A DNA stretch of 64,000 nucleotides from NCBI GenBank assembly GCA_016712315.1, contig JADJRG010000023.1:62001-126000 (forward strand), read 5' to 3'. The position numbers were made by a program, and so were the translations under genes. The notes under the pieces were generated by a model that saw only the letters and a program-made list of their open reading frames with translations, was not told the origin of the DNA and did not search any database. The stretch is from Nannocystis sp. (lineage in GTDB: Bacteria; Myxococcota_A; Polyangia; Nannocystales; Nannocystaceae). Below, piece by piece: positions 44,550-53,030 of this stretch (position 1 is the first letter of the stretch; the number at the start of each line of letters is the position of its first letter).

Positions 44550-45578
44550 ATGAGTTGGGAAGACGACTTTCGGCGCAACATCGCCCGCACCAGGCAGAAG
44601 ATCATGGAGATCGCGCCCGAGATGCTCGATCCGAACGCGTTCAAGGTGTTGCCGAAAGATCTGCCTCCGCCTACAACTATGCATGCATCATCGATCCAAT
44701 GGCGTGGATTTTGCTTTGAGAGAAGTGATGGCATAGATCCCCCGTCTCATATGCAGACTGAGTGCGGATATGCAACCGGGGAGAGTCTCGAGGCAGCTCT
44801 TACCAATATCTCCTCGGAAAAGGTTGAATGCGTCGCTCACACAGATCCACACCGAGGTCGAGGCTCGAAACCACAGACCCCTGCGACAGGCGCACTTTGG
44901 CCTGAAATGCGGTTACACGCGACCACGAGAGAAACTGCTGTGGGTCGGGGCCCCTCCCCTGTATCGCCTGCCGCTCATTATACCGAGGGAACCTCACATC
45001 AATCCGGGGGCGGATCGGGAAAGCTAATCTTCGAGACGTTCACGGGGAAAGTCGTAAAACAACCTCCGAGCATATGCCAGCTTTTCGCTCCTCCAATGCC
45101 ATTCACTGTATTTGCAGCCATTGGTCAATGTGTTCCGATTCGCCATCCCTACCAAGTGTGGAGGAACGCCATTCTTGAGGCAGATAGCCATGCCTATATT
45201 TATGCCTACAATGCGCTTGCCGTCCTTGCCTGGGTGCGGTCACTCAACACATGGTCCAAGCGCCGGGAAATGTGGGACCAGGCGTGGTTGATCGGATTCT
45301 CCGACATGAAGTCCCCAAATCTAAGAAAGCACTTCGGTACGTACTCAGATTCGAAGCTAGACCAGGTCTTTCTTCATTTAAAGTCCCGGGTTGTTGCGCT
45401 GCGATATTGTAAGACTCCGCATACGCCTAATCATGGTCACATCTTCCTGACCTGCATTGGACGAGTGAGGTCAGATGGGGAAATGTGGCATTCCGGAAGA
45501 GCATGGAAGATTCTAACAGCAATCGCGCAGCTACGCGGTTTCAAACTCATGGTATCGGCACCGCGACCATATACATGA
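44550..45578 (+). CDS. Cassette protein C, large ORF with variable-looking C-terminus
   Basis: The ATG follows GAGGAGG, and it starts 21 bases after A2, so it is the next gene of the operon. Residues 1-42 (MSWEDDFRRNIARTRQKIME and on to LPKDLPPPT) have host-like composition. After about 44,680 the DNA becomes A/T-richer and the 342-residue frame is less convincing, containing both hydrophobic (YIYAYNALAVLAWVRSLNTW) and Cys/His-rich stretches. The first codons MSWEDDF resemble MSWRERF at 46846. One reading is a fixed N-terminus with an exchangeable effector domain; another is a shorter gene fused by chance to unrelated sequence. Confidence 0.45.
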   Translation: MSWEDDFRRNIARTRQKIMEIAPEMLDPNAFKVLPKDLPPPTTMHASSIQWRGFCFERSDGIDPPSHMQTECGYATGESLEAALTNISSEKVECVAHTDPHRGRGSKPQTPATGALWPEMRLHATTRETAVGRGPSPVSPAAHYTEGTSHQSGGGSGKLIFETFTGKVVKQPPSICQLFAPPMPFTVFAAIGQCVPIRHPYQVWRNAILEADSHAYIYAYNALAVLAWVRSLNTWSKRREMWDQAWLIGFSDMKSPNLRKHFGTYSDSKLDQVFLHLKSRVVALRYCKTPHTPNHGHIFLTCIGRVRSDGEMWHSGRAWKILTAIAQLRGFKLMVSAPRPYT

Positions 45579-45904
45579 GCCCGGGTTGGCCGGTGCAGGA
45601 CTTGCAGGAGCGAATCTACTCACTATGGCATGAATTCGGGCATGCGTCTAACCTAAACTCACCGGGGACAGGTGCAGGTCATCAATGTCATGAACTCTGT
45701 CTCCCTCTCAAAGGGAACGGTTGTGGGTCAAAGGGCGATTGCCGTGACGCAGCCGGGTGTAGGGTTGTGGTGGCGCAAGGCCTCGACGCAGTACGGAATC
45801 TTGGTTGTTATGATTACTGGCTTATCAACGTAATGCAAGCACTAGTGACCGACCCCTACTGCATGTCGAGGGTGCATCCGGGCGACATCAGCAAGGTTTT
45901 CTGA
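45485..45904 (+). CDS. HExxH-containing protein, possible zincin
   Basis: This frame overlaps the 3' end of the previous one. It carries ERIYSLWHEFGHASNLNSPG, a zinc-protease type HEFGH motif, then a Cys-rich region (GHQCHELCLPLKGNGCGSKG and GCYDYWLINVMQ). It may be an independent 139-residue protein or the C-terminal domain of protein C, reached by a frameshift near 45,540. A third ligand (Glu or His) cannot be assigned with confidence. It ends two bases before the next Cys-rich gene. Confidence 0.45.
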   Translation: MAFRKSMEDSNSNRAATRFQTHGIGTATIYMSPGWPVQDLQERIYSLWHEFGHASNLNSPGTGAGHQCHELCLPLKGNGCGSKGDCRDAAGCRVVVAQGLDAVRNLGCYDYWLINVMQALVTDPYCMSRVHPGDISKVF

Positions 45905-45906
45905 AC

Positions 45907-46320
45907 ATGGACAGGCAATTCACCGTGCGCTTCCTTTACGTTCTCGTACTATCCGACTGTGCTACAGAAGAAAAAATCACCGCCACGGAGGGGGGCACGA
46001 GCGGTAGCAGCGCCGAATCTGTAGGTTCGAGTGAGGATGCTTGTATAAGGCACGATGTGCCTGTCACGTCAGAGTTGTCTTGTAGTCCTCAGGGTGACTA
46101 TGAGTTTGTTCTGTGTATTCCGCGGGATGGGCAGCCATGCGGGGCATGCTGTGATGACTGCGTCCATTCACCTCAGGCAAAAACAATTGTCGATGGGGTT
46201 TTTGGGGAATATGCGTGTGTCGAGTGGGAAATGGATACATTGTGTGGCCCCTCTGAGGAGGGTCCTAACTGTTGCTACGTCGTTCAACTTGGAATAAGCT
46301 GTCTGGGGGGGGATTCGTAA
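45907..46320 (+). CDS. Cys-rich exported protein, possible partner of the HExxH protein
   Basis: A 137-residue protein with a hydrophobic N-terminus (MDRQFTVRFLYVLVLSDCAT) that could be a lipoprotein-type signal, although LSDC is not a standard lipobox. The mature part has about twelve cysteines (CIPRDGQPCGACCDDCVHS, GPNCCYVVQLGISC). It starts two bases after the preceding stop, so they are likely co-translated. A toxin-immunity or protease-inhibitor relation is possible but only inferred from adjacency. Confidence 0.5.
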   Translation: MDRQFTVRFLYVLVLSDCATEEKITATEGGTSGSSAESVGSSEDACIRHDVPVTSELSCSPQGDYEFVLCIPRDGQPCGACCDDCVHSPQAKTIVDGVFGEYACVEWEMDTLCGPSEEGPNCCYVVQLGISCLGGDS

Positions 46321-46363
46321 GTGGCCTCGCGGAGCCCGTTGAGCACGGTCCCGGGCGAGACGA

Positions 46364-46849
46364 ATGGACAGGAACGAAGAGAACGAGGGTGCAGAGGACA
46401 CGAGGGCGGTGATGGTTTTGCCGCCGGATCCGGTGCGGCGGGGGGTGCTTTGCGGTGCTTGCGGCGCAGCGCTGCTACCCCAAGCCCTCGCGCGCGCGGC
46501 CTGGGGCCGAAGCCGACGGCGACTAGACGCCGGGCCTGTAGAAGAACACGTAGTAGCGCAGCTTGCCCGGCGCCGGCGAGGTGGGCAGCGTGTAGACGCG
46601 ACGCCACAGCTCGGCGACGCTGGTGATCGTACGCTCGATCGCCTCGCCAACCACAAGCGCAAACGACGCGCGCTGCCGCGGCCCGAGCCAGCGCCGCGTC
46701 GCTCGCTCAAGGGCCCGCTCGACTACATCACCGAGGAGTACCACGCCCTCCTCCGCGCCTACGGCGACGACCTCGAGGACGTGGGCGAGGTGGACAATGT
46801 GGACATGGGCGGGCTCGATGAATGGGATGACCCGGAGGACAGATCATGA
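46364..46849 (+). CDS. Uncertain ORF, C-terminus protein-like
   Basis: A 161-residue frame. Its first two thirds are Arg-rich and unconvincing, but the end (SLKGPLDYITEEYHALLRAY, then GDDLEDVGEVDNVDMGGLDE) is acidic and protein-like. The TGA overlaps the ATG of the next short frame at 46846. A piece of a different gene may read on the minus strand here (PTSPAPGKLRYYVFFYRPGV to about 46,525). The region looks rearranged. Confidence 0.3.
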   Translation: MDRNEENEGAEDTRAVMVLPPDPVRRGVLCGACGAALLPQALARAAWGRSRRRLDAGPVEEHVVAQLARRRRGGQRVDATPQLGDAGDRTLDRLANHKRKRRALPRPEPAPRRSLKGPLDYITEEYHALLRAYGDDLEDVGEVDNVDMGGLDEWDDPEDRS

Positions 46850-47245
46850 GCTGGAGAGAACGATTCGGCATGCACGCGACGCCGCTCCCCCGCGGGGCGG
46901 TCCATTGTCTCCTATACGGAGGGTCTGGATCCGCACCTCGACGGGGTCGCCTACCATGAATTGGACGCGGACCAGGTCGGATACCTCTCGGCGAAGATCC
47001 GCTTGCGCGACGCCTGTGACTCGGCCTCCGACCTACACCACAAAATGCTCTCCGAGACCCGGGGGCGATCCCGCGTCTCGGCTGCGCGGCCTCCGTCGGA
47101 TCGGCATCGACAAGCTCTCGTACCGCAAGCAGCACAGACATCCACCGCCTTTGTGTCGCTTCACAACGCACAGATCCCTAAGTTCTCGTACAAGGAAAAC
47201 CATGGATCTGTCTCCAGATCAAAGTTCACACCTAACAAATAGTCA
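46846..47245 (+). pseudogene. Remnant of a second MSW-type gene
   Basis: The frame opens MSWRERFGMHATPLPRGAVH, echoing cassette protein C, but stops after about 37 codons. The next frame continues with protein-like YTEGLDPHLDGVAYHELDAD and QVGYLSAKIRLRDACDSASD, then another frame with LRGLRRIGIDKLSYRKQ. At least two single-base shifts are needed to join them, so this is decayed or misassembled. It collides with the opposite Cys-rich lipoprotein gene. Confidence 0.4.
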
Positions 47246-48138
47246 TGAAACTGCTTACATGACTCTCCCTCGCCGCTCCCCGGGCATGAATTTCCCTGCG
47301 TAAGGTCACAGAGAGGCGCACAGCAGCCCTCCGAGTCAAGACATGCCTCGTTCGCGGCAACCCACCCCGACGGTAAGCAATAACTGCCTTGCGCACACAT
47401 CCAGTCGCAGGGTTCCCCGGCGCCCGGAAGAGCGCCAAATGGAAACGTGCACAAAAAACCTGGATCCGCTTTGCTCTCAGAGTATACGCAATTTGTCCCC
47501 GTTGGGCACCCCTCCGCGAGAGGATCACACAGACGCGCACAAATCCCCAACAGACAATCCGCACAAAAAGGAGAGTAACAAAACTCAGACGGATCAGCGC
47601 ATGATTGATTCGTAGTTTCTCCCCAGTACGGGGGGGCACAAAAGCTGACGCAACTCGGGTGTTCCTTGCCTAATAGGTTACCAGTCACACATACCGTCCC
47701 CTTCTCACAGTCGTCGTTCCCGTCAGGGTAAGGAGAGCCTGGTCCGAGGTTACATGATTCACCCTTCTTTCGATCACCGTGGACAGGAAAACAAGCGAGA
47801 TTACCGGCCCAGATGACCGGCTCAGAGGGTGCAGAACATTTTTCCCCTGGTGGGCACGAGTCGTCCGAGTGGGGGTCGCACGGGATGCCTTCTGTCTCCC
47901 CGTGGGAGCCAGAGGATGTCTCTGTCGACGGATCTCCGCTCGAAGACGTCTCAGTCGCGGTCGTCCCCGTCGCGGCTGTCCCCGTCGCGGCTGTCCCCGT
48001 CGCAGACGCCCCCACGGACGTGGAGGCTGAGGAGATCTCGCCTTCACCTGGTGTAACCTTAGCACACGCGACGAGCACAAAGCAGACTGCAAATAGTCCC
48101 AATTCGAGAGGAAATCGTGTGGTCAAAATGGTGTTCAT
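47161..48138 (-). CDS. Cys-rich surface lipoprotein
   Basis: A 325-residue predicted lipoprotein. MNTILTTRFPLELGLFAVCF followed by VLVAC is the signal peptide and lipobox; then comes a Thr/Ala/Gly linker of repeated ATGTAATG type. The mature region has about 36 cysteines in short loops (CDPHSDDSCPPGEKCSAPSE, CADCLLGICARLCDPLAEGC, CVYSESKADPGFLC), the style seen in many Nannocystis surface proteins. The ATG at 48138 is preferred; one at 48159 adds seven residues. The duplicated 3.4-kb segment begins just two bases upstream of that, so the native promoter has been replaced by duplicated DNA. A related fragment is at 51640. Confidence 0.75.
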   Translation of the reverse strand: MNTILTTRFPLELGLFAVCFVLVACAKVTPGEGEISSASTSVGASATGTAATGTAATGTTATETSSSGDPSTETSSGSHGETEGIPCDPHSDDSCPPGEKCSAPSEPVIWAGNLACFPVHGDRKKGESCNLGPGSPYPDGNDDCEKGTVCVTGNLLGKEHPSCVSFCAPPYWGETTNQSCADPSEFCYSPFCADCLLGICARLCDPLAEGCPTGTNCVYSESKADPGFLCTFPFGALPGAGEPCDWMCAQGSYCLPSGWVAANEACLDSEGCCAPLCDLTQGNSCPGSGEGESCKQFHDYLLGVNFDLETDPWFSLYENLGICAL

Positions 48139-48160
48139 CACAGGGGGCTCGATAGACATC

Positions 48161-48280
48161 ACATGCTGGCGGGTTCGATCTTTGAAATATGGGCGGGTAG
48201 AGACTTCCAAGGCTGGACTCGTTTCCGCCCCCTCGCTTCTTGACGTGGTGACGATACGAGATCGCGCGGCGCGAAGGCAA
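48161..48280 (-). pseudogene. Integrase 5' fragment
   Basis: The first 40 codons of the integrase (LPSRRAISYRHHVKKRG and on to RTRQHV) are present, with one extra C that breaks the frame (CCCCCTCGC against CCCCTCGC). The remainder of the gene is absent. Confidence 0.85.
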
Positions 48281-48299
48281 GCGCGCCGACGCCGCAGGG

Positions 48300-48620
48300 C
48301 GCTCGTAGCCGCGCTCGTGGCCCTCTTCGTAGCCGCACTCGTGGGCCTCGCCGTGGCCCTCTTCGTGGCCACACTCGTGGCCCTCTTCGCGGCCACACTC
48401 GTGGCCCTCGCCGTGGCCCTCTTCGTGGCCACACTCGTGGCCCTCGTCGTGGCCCTCTTCGTAGCCGCACTCGTGGCCCTCGCTGTGGCCCTCTTCGTAG
48501 CCGCACTCGTGGCCCTCGCTGTGGCCCTCTCCGTGGCCACACTCGTGGCCCTCGCTGTGGCCCTCTTCGTGGCCCCTTCGTGGCCACACTCGTGGCCCCC
48601 CGCCGTGGCCCTCGCTGTGC
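48300..48620. repeat. 36-bp minisatellite, copy 2
   Basis: About eight imperfect 36-bp units of the family at 36618, with a shortened unit near 48,570 that shifts phase. Unit number differs from copy 1, as expected for slippage. Confidence 0.85.
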
Positions 48621-48884
48621 GCCTGACACTTGCTGCCTGACGCGTAGGCGGCGGTCGCCTGACAGCAATCGCCACGGCGGCGCGTCGCCGCTGACGGCCA
48701 GCCGTCACCGCCTGCGCCGTCGCCTGCACGTGTCGATCACGCGACCCGACCGCCGCCCGCCACGTCGCCCGGCGACCACCTCGGTGCACGGCGCTAGGCA
48801 CGCTCACCGCGGTGCCGACCGACTACCCGCTTGCCGCCATGCAGGCACGCACCCGATGCAGGCGCGAACTCCGGGCCTCCACTG

Positions 48885-49605
48885 CTCGCCGGCCAACATC
48901 TCGGGCCGCCGCCCAACACGCCGCCCGGCAGCCTCCGGCCACCTCCACCGGCCAACACCCCGCCGGCCAACCACGGGCCGCCGACCAACATCTCGGGCCG
49001 CCGGTCAACATCCGGGCCGCCGGCCCACACCCGGGGCAGCCGGCCAACCCCCCGCCGGCCAACACCGTGGGCGGCCAACATCGCTGGCAACCGGCCAACA
49101 CCGCGGGCCGCCGCCGGCCAACACCCCCTGGCCGCCGGCCAACACCGGGGCGGCCAACCTCCGTCGGCCAACGCCCCGGGGCCGCCGGCCGACAGGCCAA
49201 CACCCCGCCGGGCCGCCGGTCAACACCTCGCCGGCCGCCGGCTAACACCCCGCCGGCCGCCGGCTGACACCCCGGCGGCCGCCGGCTAACACCCCGCCGG
49301 CCGCCGGCTAACACCCCGGGCTGCCGGCCAACACCGTGTGCCGCCGGCCAACACCCATGGCCCCGGGCCGCCGGACAGCATCCGCCGGCCAACGCCTCGG
49401 GGCCGCGGGCCAACAGGCCAACACCCAACACCCCGGGCAGTACCGGGCAGCCGGGTACCGCCTGGCCGCCGTCTCCGCGCGATACCTGGCGCTCCGGCCA
49501 ACACTCCCACCAGCCGGGTAGCCGGCCGGGGGCGGGCCAACACCCAGGGTCGAGGGCCAACACCCCCGGCATCCAGCCAACATGCCCGGAAGCGAGCCCC
49601 ACTCC
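48885..49605. repeat. GGCCAACA-rich interspersed repeat, copy 2
   Basis: About 30 imperfect CCGGCCAACACC units, more than in copy 1. It is non-coding by composition. Further single units occur near 52,046 by the right end of the element. Confidence 0.8.
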
Positions 49606-49680
49606 GCGCGGGGGAGGGGCGCAATCGTTGAAATTTCATAACTTGACAATGCCAGCCGGCCTGCTTGATTTTCATAACCA

Positions 49681-49935
49681 ATGGTCAGCCCCGCCCGCAT
49701 CCTCATCTTCACCACCAGCCGTGGTCAGCTTCGGCTCCGCCTGCCCGCTGCCTGCGTCGCCATCGAGGACGACCCCAAGCACTCGCGGGTCATTCGGGCG
49801 GAGACGCGCCTGCGAGAGTCCGATGGCGGAGAGTCGGTCGAGGTCGCGCTCTTCCCGGCCGCTGATGACTTCCTGTGGCAGATCATCGGTTGGCTGCGTC
49901 GACGGGACGCCGCGTGTGTACGGAGGGGCGCGTGA
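49681..49935 (+). CDS. Small protein coupled to kinase, copy 2
   Basis: 84 residues, identical to the protein at 37907. It again overlaps the ATG of the kinase reading frame by one base. It would still be made even though the adjacent kinase copy is frameshifted. Confidence 0.7.
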   Translation: MVSPARILIFTTSRGQLRLRLPAACVAIEDDPKHSRVIRAETRLRESDGGESVEVALFPAADDFLWQIIGWLRRRDAACVRRGA

Positions 49936-51004
49936 TGGCCGACGCGATCGCCCTGCACCCGCGCGGCCCTGACCTGCGCGGCCGCACGCTGCACGGCCGC
50001 TTCCGCCTCGACGGCCTCATCGCCCCCGGCGGCATGGCCGATGTCTACGAGGCCCTTGATCTCCGCCTGCGCCGCCGCGTCGCGATCAAGGCGCTGCACC
50101 CCGAACACGGCCGCGCCCCCGATCAGCGCCGCCGATTCTATCAAGAGGCCGTGCTCGCCGCTCAGATCGATCACCCGCACGTGATCCCGATCTTCGATCA
50201 CGGAGAAGAGCCCGCGCTCGGCGGTGAACCGGTGCTCTTCCTGGTAATGCCCCTTCTACAAGGCGTCACGCTGCGCCAGCGGCTCCTCGAGCCGGCGATG
50301 CCGATCGCCGACGCCCTGAGCCTCACGATCCAGCTCCTCGACGGCCTCGCCGAGCTCCACAAGCTCGGCGCCGTGCATCGCGACCTCAAGCCTGAAAACT
50401 GTCTCATCGTTCAGCGTCACGGCCGCGATCACCTCATCCTGCTCGACCTCGGCCTCGCGAAGATCCACACCGGCCCGCTGCTCTCCATCGCGCCCTCCTC
50501 GGCCCCCGGCGTCCTGATAGGCACGCTCGCTTACGTCTCCCCGAGCAGGCGCGCGAGCAGCCGCTCACTCCGGCCGCCGACATCTACGCCGTCGGCGTGA
50601 TCTTGTTCGAGCTGCTCACCCGGCGTGTACCGTTCCCCGGCACGAAGGTCCTCGAGGTGCTCAGCGCCCACGCGAGTGAGCAGGCCCCCTCCGTCACCGA
50701 GCGAGCGCCCGATCGTGGGATCTCCGACGATCTCGAGGCCCTGGTCGCCAGCGCTCTTGAAAAAGATCCGGCCCGGCGCCCCGCGAGCGCCGACGCGTTC
50801 CGCCGAGCACTCGAGGTCGCGGCGGAGCACGTGGCCACCCCCGATAACGGCTACGAGCAAGCGAAGGCGAGCCTCACCGCCTGGCGCGACTGCGGCGATC
50901 ATGAGGCCCTCGTGTACGCGCGCCATGCCGCGGAGCAGAGCTCCGTGTGGTCTCCGCTGGTGGAGCTGATCGAGATCGCAACCGACGCCGCTGGCCCGGC
51001 GTGA
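49935..51004 (+). pseudogene. Ser/Thr protein kinase, copy 2, frameshifted
   Basis: Nearly identical to the kinase at 38161 up to GTLAYVSP. There the C-run is four bases (50539-50542) instead of five (38765-38769), and the frame shifts and stops at 50600. The rest (LFELLTRRVPFPGTKVLEVL to the end) is present in another frame to 51004 with a few substitutions. The N-terminal piece keeps the Gly loop, Lys, HRD and DLG motifs but lacks the C-lobe. A one-base assembly error would make this a second intact kinase. Confidence 0.85.
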
Positions 51005-51144
51005 TCGCGGGTGTGGCGTCGTCCGCTGGCGCTCCTGGTAGGCATCGAGCCAAGGGACACGCCCGCGACGATAATTCCGCCAACGCCGATCTGGGATCTG
51101 GGCAGCCTGGCCGTCGTGAGCGGATGGCGATTACGCCCGATAGG

Positions 51145-51245
51145 CCCGACACGCCCGACACCCGATACCCGACACCCGACACGCCCGACACGCCCGACAC
51201 GCCCGACACCCGACACGCCCGACACACCCGACACGCCCGACCGCG
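51145..51245. repeat. CCCGACACG 9-bp tandem repeat, copy 2
   Basis: About eleven imperfect units, the equivalent of the array at 39363. Confidence 0.85.
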
Positions 51246-51639
51246 CCTCTCCAGGTGGCCGACCGCAAGCACAGGTCGTACGTCCTAGGTCGCCGCCTGC
51301 CGACCGCCGACAGCCGACCGCTCGTTGGACAGCCGATGCGGCGGGCGTCGGGTGAGCGCGATGGAGGGGTGTGTCCGGCCCGCGGGCTCGTGACGCTGGA
51401 GGGGTGTGACCTGCCTGGCGGGCTGTGACCTTGGGGAGCAGGGAGGGGGCGTGACCGGCCCGCGGGCTGCGACCGTGAGAGCGCGGAATCGACGTGACCT
51501 GTAGGCGGCTGTGACCTCGGGGGCTGGGTTGCTGGGTGGCTGGGTGGCTGGCCGTCACGAGTGCGCCAGTGCGCCCTCCGAGCGAGTTCACGCGCCGCGC
51601 GAGCGGGTTCGCGCGGGTGGGATCTGCTCGACGCCGGGG

Positions 51640-52040
51640 GCTCGCTGCCGTGCCCGCAGTCAAATGATTACTGCTATGTTATTCAATCCGGCGACTGGGG
51701 GTTGTGCATCGAGGCGTGCGATCCGCTCGCTCAGGACTGCGAACACCCGTTGGATGTCTGTGAGCTTGGCTGGTCGGCGATCGGTGTTTATTTTTATTGC
51801 GCACGGGATCGATCGGAACCGGAACCACATCCGATTGACGGCGATGCATGTATTTCTAATGGCTGTGGGTCTGGACGGTTCTGCTTCCACCTGGAGGAGA
51901 AATGTACCTCCTTCTGCGACGTCAACGCTCCGAACACCTGCGAGCTTAAGGGGCAGGGGGCAGAGTGTATCTCGTTTGTATCGCAGGGATGGTCACCGAC
52001 ACCGGGGATGGAGCATGTCGGCTACTGTAGCATACCGTAG
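51640..52040 (+). pseudogene. 3' fragment of a Cys-rich lipoprotein gene
   Basis: From about 51,650 the frame reads CPQSNDYCYVIQSGDWGLCI and continues with many cysteines (EACDPLAQDCEHPLDVCELG, CGSGRFCFHLEEKCTSFCDV) to a stop at 52040. It is of the same style as the lipoprotein at 47161. The 5' end with signal peptide is missing because the duplicated segment ends just upstream. Composition is A/T-richer than the surroundings. A read-through product from the repeat is possible but improbable as a functional protein. Confidence 0.6.
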
Positions 52041-52305
52041 TCAACGCCGGCCAACACTGCGGGCCTCCCCCGCGACTTGCTGGGGCCCAGCGGTACCCCG
52101 TGAAGGTGAAGCCCTTCTCAACTCTGCGAGCGTTGCCGGCGTTGCCAGCCGGTTGCCGGGATCGAGCAGTTCGCGCGTTGCCCGCGCTCGGGGGGCCGCG
52201 GGCGGCCCGGAGGGGAAACGCGAAAACCCCCGCAGAACGCCGATCTGAGCCAAGAAGCGAGGGGGCTGCGGATCGGGGGCGGACTGCGGGGGAGGGTTGT
52301 GAGTT
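52041..52305. other. Right end of the element, non-coding
   Basis: 265 bp between the last fragment and the right attachment core. It contains one GGCCAACA unit, short GCGTTGCC-like direct repeats near 52,130-52,160 and a G-rich tract at 52,250-52,300. These could be recombinase arm sites; no gene was seen. Confidence 0.4.
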
Positions 52306-52313
52306 GTTGCCGT
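52306..52313. other. Right attachment core GTTGCCGT
   Basis: Exact copy of the left core at 35277-35284. The circular form would carry GAGTT-GTTGCCGT-TCTCAG across its junction. Confidence 0.8.
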
Positions 52314-52902
52314 CGTCGCACGTCTCGACGTCCATCTGCACGAAGCCGTCGCCGCAGATCGCCAGCTTGCACCCCTCTACGCACATATCTGCGTTATCAT
52401 CATTGCCGTCATCACACTCCTCGACCTCCGCCTGCACGAAGCCGTCGCCGCAGGCCGCGAGCGTACAGTCTGCCAGGCAGCCGTCGTCATCCGCGTCATT
52501 GCCGTCGTCGCACGCCTCCACCCCCTCCTGCACGATCCCGTCGCCGCACGCCGCGTTCGTGCACGCGTTCGTGCACGCGTCGCCGTCGACGGTGTTGCCG
52601 TCGTCGCACTCTTCGCCCGCGTCGACCACCGCGTCGCCGCACGCCGGCGGCATCACGCTCGTCGTCTCGGAGCTGGTCGTCTCGGACGTCGACGTGCTCG
52701 TCGACGTCGTCGTGCTGTCGCTCGTTGTGTCATCACCGGTCGTCGCGTCGGTGTCGCTCGCCGAGCTCGTGGTCGGCTGCCCCGTCGTCGACGTCGTCGT
52801 CGTGGTCGCCGTCGTGAACGTGCCGCCGCTGTCATCGCCTGCGCAGCCGCTGACCCACCCCCCCAACAAGACCACCCACAAGCTCCGCTGAAAAGTTTTC
52901 AT
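52306..52902 (-). pseudogene. DUF4215 Cys-rich lipoprotein, 5' part, split by the island
   Basis: The 5' part of the gene whose 3' part is at 34551-35284. MKTFQRSLWVVLLGGWVSGC is the signal peptide and lipobox, followed by a Thr/Ser linker of about 50 residues and four DUF4215 repeats (ACGDAVVDAGEECDDGN, ACGDGIVQEGVEACDDGN, ACGDGFVQAEVEECDDGN, ICGDGFVQMDVETCDDGN). After the last CDDGN the frame runs into element sequence (NSQPSPAVRP and beyond). An ATG six bases upstream (52908) is equally possible. A fusion product may be made, but it lacks the C-terminal domain. Confidence 0.9.
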
Positions 52903-53030
52903 CTGCATCTCGCCATCGTGAGCCAACGCCAGGCCGCCGACAACCGCCTCTTGCCCGCGCATCGCCGACCTAGCGCGGAATTTCCCTTCCCCGCCGCGCC
53001 GCCGATCTCCTACCCTTCCCCGCACCGCGC

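Larger units (their letters stand above)
48161..51624 (+). repeat. Direct duplication, copy 2
   Basis: This 3.46-kb segment repeats 36476-39847. It starts at ACATGCTGGC directly next to the Cys-rich lipoprotein gene and ends at GTGGGATC, where unrelated sequence begins. It includes a 5' fragment of the integrase gene, which indicates that copy 1, beside the whole integrase, is the older arrangement. Confidence 0.92.
35277..52313. mobile_element. 17,029-bp integrative element inserted in a DUF4215 gene
   Basis: The element is delimited by GTTGCCGT direct repeats and its removal restores one uninterrupted reading frame. A tyrosine recombinase lies 57 bp inside the left end, reading towards it. 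Cargo comprises two ~3.4-kb direct duplications with Ser/Thr kinases, a KfrA-like gene with a motif array, a cassette of unknown small proteins, an HExxH protein, and Cys-rich lipoprotein genes. No conjugation, phage terminase/portal or transposase genes were recognised, so it looks non-self-transmissible or of an unknown type. Part of it (about 44.7-46.3 kb and 47.2-48.1 kb) is visibly richer in A/T than the host. Confidence 0.88.

Noticed and set aside
46284..46744. Minus-strand ORFs ending in GKLRYYVFFYRPGV
   Set aside because: The last 20 residues look protein-like, but no start or domain can be supported; mentioned only as a possible rearranged fragment.
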